From positions 1 to 6,862 of the forward strand of contig DMMK01000158.1 of assembly GCA_003453085.1 (NCBI GenBank): a DNA stretch of 6,862 bases. Reading direction: 5' to 3'. Shown here piece by piece: positions 6,402 to 6,862 of the stretch. The translations under genes were made by a program, and so were the position numbers. This stretch comes from Verrucomicrobiales bacterium. GTDB taxonomy: Bacteria; Verrucomicrobiota; Verrucomicrobiia; Verrucomicrobiales; Verrucomicrobiaceae. The notes below the pieces were generated by a model. It ran no database searches. It was not told where the DNA came from and worked only from the letters and a program-made list of their open reading frames with translations. How positions within the stretch are numbered: position 1 is the first letter of the stretch; the number at the start of each line of letters is the position of its first letter.

Positions 6402-6862
6402 TCATTTGTCTTTCCGCGCTCCAGGCACGGGAAACCCGTTTTGCAGGAGAATCAGGCCGATGATGTTGCCTTGGTCATTGCGGTTAAAAGTCAGAGAAGC
6501 CTCCACCACATCGTATTCAAAACGATCCTTGCCCATGTCAAAGACCGGCACCGCCCCCTGGCCGGTGAGTTGAGCATACAGCGTGTTGCCGCGTACGCTG
6601 AGGGTGAGGTCTTTCAGGCCTAACAAAGAGTAAGTGCCCACATAAGGTTTCAGTTCGGCTGCTTTATGGAGGATGATGGCGGGCTCTGCTTGATCGGTGC
6701 GCGCGGCGGATTGTTCGCGTCCATTTTGCAGAAGGGTGAGGGAGGTGATTTGGCCTTCCTTGCGGGTGAAATGGATTTCTGCATTCACCACTTTGAGGAA
6801 AAAACGGTCCTTCACCCGCGCAAACATCGGCAGGAAAGCCTGTCCGGTGAGTCGTGCCCAGA
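6402..6862 (-). CDS. C-terminal part of a protein with tandem DUF3471-like domains, 5'-truncated by the window edge
   Basis: The frame is open to the right edge, so this is the C-terminal end (about 152 visible residues) of a longer protein. The ATG at 6827 is internal: the codons before it give W-A-R-L-T-G-Q-A-F-L-P, which completes the first repeat. Two copies of one domain can be aligned. The first is cut (L-T-G-Q, then K-D-R-F, V-V, A-E-I-H-F, L-L-Q-N-G, A-A-R). The second is complete (Y-V-G-T-Y, L-Y-A-Q-L-T-G-Q, K-D-R-F, V-V-E-A-S-L-T-F, L-I-L-L-Q-N-G, G-A-R). This pattern matches the DUF3471 domain, a small beta-rich domain usually appended to serine beta-lactamase-like hydrolases and other secreted enzymes. 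The catalytic or main domain lies outside the window, so the overall function is unknown. The stop lies 50 bases upstream of the beta-helix gene start, which suggests a two-gene transcription unit. Confidence 0.75.
   Translation of the reverse strand, partial: WARLTGQAFLPMFARVKDRFFLKVVNAEIHFTRKEGQITSLTLLQNGREQSAARTDQAEPAIILHKAAELKPYVGTYSLLGLKDLTLSVRGNTLYAQLTGQGAVPVFDMGKDRFEYDVVEASLTFNRNDQGNIIGLILLQNGFPVPGARKDK
6405..6862 (-). repeat. Tandem protein-level repeat (DUF3471-like unit, pitch about 94 residues)
   Basis: The incomplete copy occupies about 6693-6862 and the complete copy about 6405-6653, separated by a short linker (Q-A-E-P-A-I-I-L-H-K). About half of some 50 aligned residues are identical, including L-T-G-Q, K-D-R-F and L-L-Q-N-G. 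The DNA itself has diverged, so this is an old domain duplication and not a recent DNA repeat. Confidence 0.7.

Overview
This looks like an ordinary chromosomal window from a Gram-negative bacterium. It holds five protein-coding genes, two cut by the window edges, and no RNA gene, CRISPR array, transposase or phage gene that I can see. The base composition is moderately GC-rich by eye. The mix of an RND efflux operon, a secreted Fes-like esterase, a secreted parallel beta-helix protein and a tandem DUF3471-like protein, with weak Shine-Dalgarno sequences at two starts, would fit Verrucomicrobiota (Prosthecobacter-like) or a related PVC lineage. That assignment is inference from protein style, not from a marker gene.

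Left part (1-3732, + strand): the 3' end of a periplasmic adaptor (membrane fusion protein) gene, then a complete 1046-residue HAE1/AcrB-type RND permease. The two form the inner-membrane and periplasmic parts of a tripartite drug or solvent efflux pump. No outer-membrane factor gene lies downstream, so it is either upstream of the window or supplied from elsewhere. The adaptor frame appears to have lost one base near its 3' end. As written it runs 115 bases into the permease gene. One extra C in the C-run at 521-524 would instead give a normal Ala/Pro-rich tail ending at 567.

Middle (3813-5027, + strand): a signal-peptide-bearing alpha/beta-hydrolase of the enterochelin-esterase-like (putative esterase) superfamily, 80 bases after the permease and on the same strand. 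It may be read from its own promoter or by readthrough from the efflux operon.

Right part (5029-6862, - strand): two genes converging on the esterase. The upstream one runs off the right edge; its visible C-terminus holds one and a half copies of a DUF3471-like domain. Fifty bases later comes a 440-residue secreted right-handed beta-helix protein (pectate-lyase-like fold). Its stop codon lies one base from the esterase stop codon. The esterase and beta-helix protein are both probably exported and could act on polysaccharides or their substituents, but nothing in the sequence fixes a substrate.

I found no convincing undescribed system. The most useful points to recheck are the adaptor frameshift, the mostly aliphatic drug-binding pocket of the permease, and the repeated DUF3471-like domain.
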